This document shows, piece after piece, positions 60,292-64,000 of a stretch of DNA of 64,000 nucleotides. The notes beneath the pieces were generated by a model. That model searched no databases and was not told the DNA's origin. It saw nothing but the letters and a program-made list of their open reading frames with translations. Origin of the DNA: Actinomucor elegans (taxonomy: Eukaryota > Mucoromycota > Mucoromycetes > Mucorales > Mucoraceae); NCBI GenBank assembly GCA_026027325.1, contig JAMSLZ010000003.1:2914001-2978000 (forward strand). Reading direction: 5' to 3'. The first letter of the stretch is position 1, and every line of letters starts with the position of its first letter. The translations under genes and the position numbers were made by a program.

Positions 60292-60902
60292 ATGAGATCG
60301 ATCAGATTTGTCAATTTTGTCCGCTACTTGACACTATCTTTAAGCTTAATTGGTTTTGGGTGCCATTTAGCACAATGCACCTTATTCTCAGTTTATCGAA
60401 GTCGAGTAAGTCAGTGAAATATGCGAACATTCTTCTGAAGTTCTTAACAAAGTGTACATAGACTAAAATCCCGGGTTGGTTGACTGCCGGTCATTGGCAG
60501 GTAATAGATAAAACAATAATTATATTGAATGTACTTATAAAACTTAAAAAAAAGTATTTAGTATGGTATATATCATTAGGCTTTTCAATAATATGCGCTT
60601 TGGCGGTGTGTACATATGCTACTTGCTGTGGAAGAGCACACATACTGAGAGGCGACAGGTGCCTGGGCACAGTAAACATTATGGTACTTGTAACTGCTAT
60701 TTTAGTTAATACATTCTTGAGTGGACAAGAACCATGGACAAATGGCATTGTAGAGTTCAAAGAACCCGCTAAGGGGTTTGTTACATATTGTTGTATTCCA
60801 CCTACTATTTTGCATCGACATAATAGTAAGGAATCAACTGTTCATTTATGTCATACACGGACTCTATCTGATAACCCAATCAGATTAACGAGGCCTGCAT
60901 AA
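60292..60902 (+). CDS. Possible small multi-pass membrane protein
   Basis: Three exons with good splice signals can be joined: 60292-60405 (donor GTAAGT), 60462-60500 (donor GTAATA) and 60555-60902, all phase 0, giving 166 residues. Hydrophobic segments are FVRYLTLSLSLIGFGCHLA, WYISLGFSIICALAVCTYAT and VNIMVLVTAILVNTFLSG, so three membrane passes with short loops (TKIPGWLTAGHWQ). The layout resembles small fungal MARVEL-like tetraspan proteins, but no family motif is clear and a fourth helix is missing. A hydrophobic frame just upstream (60005-60229) could be another exon or a decayed relative. It sits between a LINE remnant and an LTR element, so it may be a pseudogene. Confidence 0.4.
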
Positions 60903-61337
60903 ATACAAGCGATGTGTCATCCTTAGAACTATTAGCCAATAATCCTTACAAGAAACACGCGGCATCATACTATCGAGTAGTATCGAGTGTATCTCAAGAT
61001 AAGACCTGAATATCGAATAACGCGTGGGTTATACAATTACAACAATGCGTGGTTGAAAGGCTTATTAGTGGCTGCTGGGATTGGACTCCGTTGTACGGCC
61101 ATGCGTGCTGATAGATATTGAATGCTACACTATCAAGCTCTGATGAAATGTATATAAAGAAGACTTGATTTTGAATTGTGAATAAAACATTAGAATAACT
61201 TTTACTATCAGGATAGCTGATTCCATTGACTGTCTATTCTTTTATTATTGTATTTTAAATTATATCCTTCGTCTTTAGCACCGGATATAACATTTTTTTG
61301 AATCAAGCTTTTTCCAACAATTACAATCTTATTACCA
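60903..61337 (+). promoter_or_regulatory. Probable 5' LTR and leader of the Ty3-like element
   Basis: Directly upstream of gag. A TATA box (TATATAAAG, 61151-61159) and a polyadenylation signal (AATAAA, 61181-61186) lie 30 bases apart, the spacing expected in a U3-R-U5 LTR. The LTR ends and primer-binding site cannot be set because the 3' LTR is outside the window; a TGTGTC at 60912 is one possible 5' end. Confidence 0.35.
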
Positions 61338-64000
61338 ATGTCTTCTCCTGCTGCCTCCATTCACTCTGGTGAACCTACTGTTTCTGTTGCTCAAGCCAAC
61401 TTACCTGTTCTTGATGCATCCATGGAAGAATCTTCTGGTTCTGCTGCTTCTTTTGTTGATCGACAAGTGCAAGCTGAAGAATCTCTCCGTAGTATGCAAG
61501 ATACTATCAACCAACTCACTATTGAGTTAACCATTCTTGCTGCTCGTCTCTCGTCTCCTTTGTCTGGTGATAATCTCGATGATTTCCAGGCTGAATACTT
61601 GCAGAAGGATAGTGTTCTTAAGGCTGTTATCGCTACCAAAGCCTTAATTGAGAAATCCAATGCTGACTCTGTCAAGTATGCTCGCGCTGTTGTTGATCCC
61701 AAGGCACCCATCAAGGTTTCTAGTGTGTGTCCCAACAACATGCCTTATCTTCAATGGGTTGGTGAAGTTCATGAGCCTAACGCTCATATTTTTATCGATG
61801 CTGCTGCTTGTTTGACACGTTTTCAAAACGTAATGTATGCTCATCGTTTGGACTTCGACACCAACTATGAACGATTAGTGTTGTCTCAAATGTCGCAAGC
61901 TCAACTTACCTGGTATGAAGTTGAGTTTCATCAGAACGCTCGTGCCGCTGGTATTGCTTCCCCTACTTGGCTCATGTTCAAGAATGAGTTCCTCTCTCGG
62001 TTTGGTACAACCGTTGATGAAGATCGTGCTGCCTGTGCTCGCTCTCTTGTTGACATCAAGTTAGCCAAAGGTGAATCTCTTTTGCTTTCATTGATCGCTT
62101 CAATGATCTCCGTCGTCGTGCTGTTGACCAGTGCTTACCTGCCTCCATTCTTGTGGATAAGTTTTTACACGCTTTGCCCACTGAATTTGCTGACAAGGTC
62201 ATTACTTCGCGTCTTTCCTTACCAAAGGATCAAAAGTCGAATGTGGATGTAGTGATGCGTCTTGCTCGTGAACTGTACAATGACTTGTACAAAGAGAAAG
62301 GTCTTCCTGGTGTCTCTGCTTCTGTTTCTTCTGCTTCTGGTTCTTCTTCGCGTGTGTCAAACATACCTTCTGCTGCCAACTATGTGCACCGTGAAAGTGA
62401 CAAGTCTCGTCACGCTGTTCCTTCTTCTCTTGGTGTTGCCTCTTCTGCCATGTCTATTGGTAAGGTTGCCAAACGTCCTTCTTCTACTGCTTCCACTGGG
62501 AAATATTGTTCTTTTCACAAAGTCAATACCCATGATACTGCCAACTGTAAGGCTATCTCTCGTGCGTCATCTGTTATTGCTAACCAGCAACCTCTTGCTG
62601 CTGCTTCCGGTTCTTTGCCTTCTTCAAGTCAAGTTCCTATTAACAATCGTACTTGTCATTCGTGTGGAGCTCCTGGTTGGACACGCCAGCATCGTTGCAA
62701 TACTGCTGTGCGTAACGATCCCAATCAAGGACCAACTCATCGTTTTGGGATGATGAGTATTGCAGGTGCTGCTTCTCGTGCCTTTGGTTCTTCTGGTGCT
62801 ATTGCATCATCTTCTGCTTCGTTGGCTCCGGCCTCGAACCTATCGACAGTTGCTCCCGCAGTAACTCCATTCAATTCCGAAGTTAGCTCTTCATCTTCTG
62901 CTGTTCCTGTTCAGGAACACATGAATATCGATGAACACGCAGCCGTCCAGGCACAACTTTGTAAGTCAAACATATTTTCAAATTTACCCAAACAAAGATC
63001 TAATGCGATTCTTTTACCTATTGTTGTGCAGAACATTCGCGTCTACGCATACTTGGATACAGGCTGTACGTTCAGCATATGTTCTCCTCGCTTCTTTCGT
63101 TCTCTTGGTGTTGGCTTTACGCCTTCATCTGGTACGGTTCAGCTTGGTCATGTTAACACGCAACAACCTAGGATTGGTTATACTTCTTTGAACATTTTGT
63201 ACAATAAAATACAATTGAAGCATAAATTTGAATTGTTTGATTTCTATACAGAGGACGATAGTGCGCCTATTTTATTTGGTCTTGACATTATGCCTCTTCT
63301 TAACATCGCTATCACTGGGTTGGTATCAACTTGGGATGATCATACTGGTCCTGCATTGCCATCACCAATCGATCCTGAAGATATCAAACCTAATAATAGT
63401 CCTTTTGGTACTGCTGATGAACGCCAATTGATGCAATCTAAACTTAAACCACTGTTAGCTGCAAACGCTAATATCGATTTGAAGAATACCTACTGCAATT
63501 TGCCTGGCGCAATAGTACAATTGGAAACGCAACCCGGTAAAGTAGCTTACCGTAAGCCATACCCAATTCCTATTGCCTACAAGCAATCCGTATTAGATCA
63601 AATTGAAACTTGGAAAAATGAAGGTGTAATAGAAGTTGCACAAAGTCACACCGGCTTTAATTCTCCCCTTCTATGTGTTAGTAAGAAAAATGCTGATGGT
63701 ATCTATTCGTTTAAGAAGCCTAGAGTAGTAGCTGACGTTCGTGAGTTAAACTCGATTCTTATTAGTACGGATAAGTACAATATACCTCTCATTTCGGACA
63801 TCCATGAACGCTTAAGTAATGCCAAAATCATTACTAGTATCGATATCCATTCTTGCTTCACTAGCTTCCTCGTTGACCCTGCTCACAAAAGCAAGTTAAA
63901 CTTTATGTGTCCTTTTACTAACTTGCAATATACTTTTCGCAAAGTATGTTTCGGTGTGTCCTTTATTGCTAATTTGGTACAAAGGACCTTAACTAACTTG
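61338..64000 (+). mobile_element. Ty3-like LTR retrotransposon, gag-protease-RT part (continues past right edge)
   Basis: Gag starts at 61338 (MSSPAASIHSGEP), with a capsid-type region containing RFQNVMYAHRLDFDTNYERL and WLMFKNEFLSRFGTTVDEDR. The frame changes by -1 near 62083, where GESL in the first frame should continue as FAFIDRFNDLRRRAVD in the second. From there one frame stays open to the window end. It contains two Cys/His knuckles (CSFHKVNTHDTANC; CHSCGAPGWTRQHRC), an aspartic protease (VYAYLDTGCTFSICSP, DTG triad) and the start of a reverse transcriptase (GVIEVAQSHTGFNSPLLCVS, KPRVVADVRELNSILI, ITSIDIHSCFTSFLVD). The gag-protease-RT order fits Ty3/gypsy or a close relative; integrase is not in view. 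Because the frameshift falls inside the gag domain, this copy is probably defective, or the base run was miscalled. Confidence 0.85.

Overview
This window is nuclear DNA of a fungus, most likely an early-diverging filamentous fungus of the Mucoromycota (Mucorales-like). The reasons are the AT-rich intergenic DNA, genes split by many short introns (about 45-80 nt) with GT...AG ends and TACTAAC-type branch sites, a fungal gene set (APSES and GATA transcription factors, a Sec9-type SNARE, a Mic19 MICOS subunit, a Yos9/OS-9 lectin), and Ty3-like and LINE-type retroelements. The species cannot be named from the sequence alone. All exon structures below were assembled by hand from splice signals, reading-frame continuity and family similarity. 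For each gene the exon lengths sum to a whole number of codons.

Layout. 1-417: 5' part of an unrecognised gene leaving the left edge (minus). 0.4-3.3 kb: gene-poor, with a 40-base poly(A) tract and a possible tRNA-derived SINE. 3.3-8.5 kb: SmF (spliceosome), an unknown protein with a weak 2H-phosphoesterase resemblance, a reticulon, and an RWDD2-type protein. 9.2-11.8 kb: Vps33 (HOPS/CORVET). 12-14 kb: a two-finger GATA factor. 14.2-16.6 kb: a head-to-head pair, an ELMO-domain protein and a UIM/zinc-finger protein with three near-identical DMSEWL repeats. 16.9-18.1 kb: an APSES/Xbp1-like factor. 20.5-22.2 kb: TAF4. 24.1-26.3 kb: Mic19 and the ERAD lectin OS-9/Yos9. 28.2-31.8 kb: HIRA/Hir1. 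32.1-34.1 kb: a leucine-rich-repeat protein. 35.0-35.6 kb: a small MAPEG-like membrane protein. 37.5-38.3 kb: a START lipid-transfer protein. 38.8-40.2 kb: alanine-glyoxylate aminotransferase. 42.3-45.8 kb: a Uls1-like SNF2/RING translocase with SUMO-interacting motifs. 46.5-48 kb: tRNA-Thr(AGT) and an aldo-keto reductase. 49.4-53.6 kb: Sec9/SNAP-25 and the proteasome subunit Rpn1, convergent. 55.8-57.8 kb: ribosomal proteins eS10 and uL16. 57.8-64 kb: repeat-rich DNA with a decayed LINE endonuclease fragment, a possible small membrane-protein gene, and the 5' half of a Ty3-like LTR retrotransposon running off the right edge.

The genes are not arranged as a pathway. They are ordinary housekeeping and regulatory genes (chromatin and transcription, membrane traffic, proteostasis, translation) separated by 0.5-2.5 kb AT-rich spacers. 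These spacers carry a degenerate dispersed repeat family. I found no bacterial-type operon, CRISPR array, or convincing new defence or biosynthetic system. The best leads for novelty are the UIM/DMSEWL/zinc-finger protein sharing its 5' end with the ELMO gene, the Cys-rich LRR protein, the dispersed repeat family with its SINE-like neighbour, and a recurring (GT)n-TnAn compound element.
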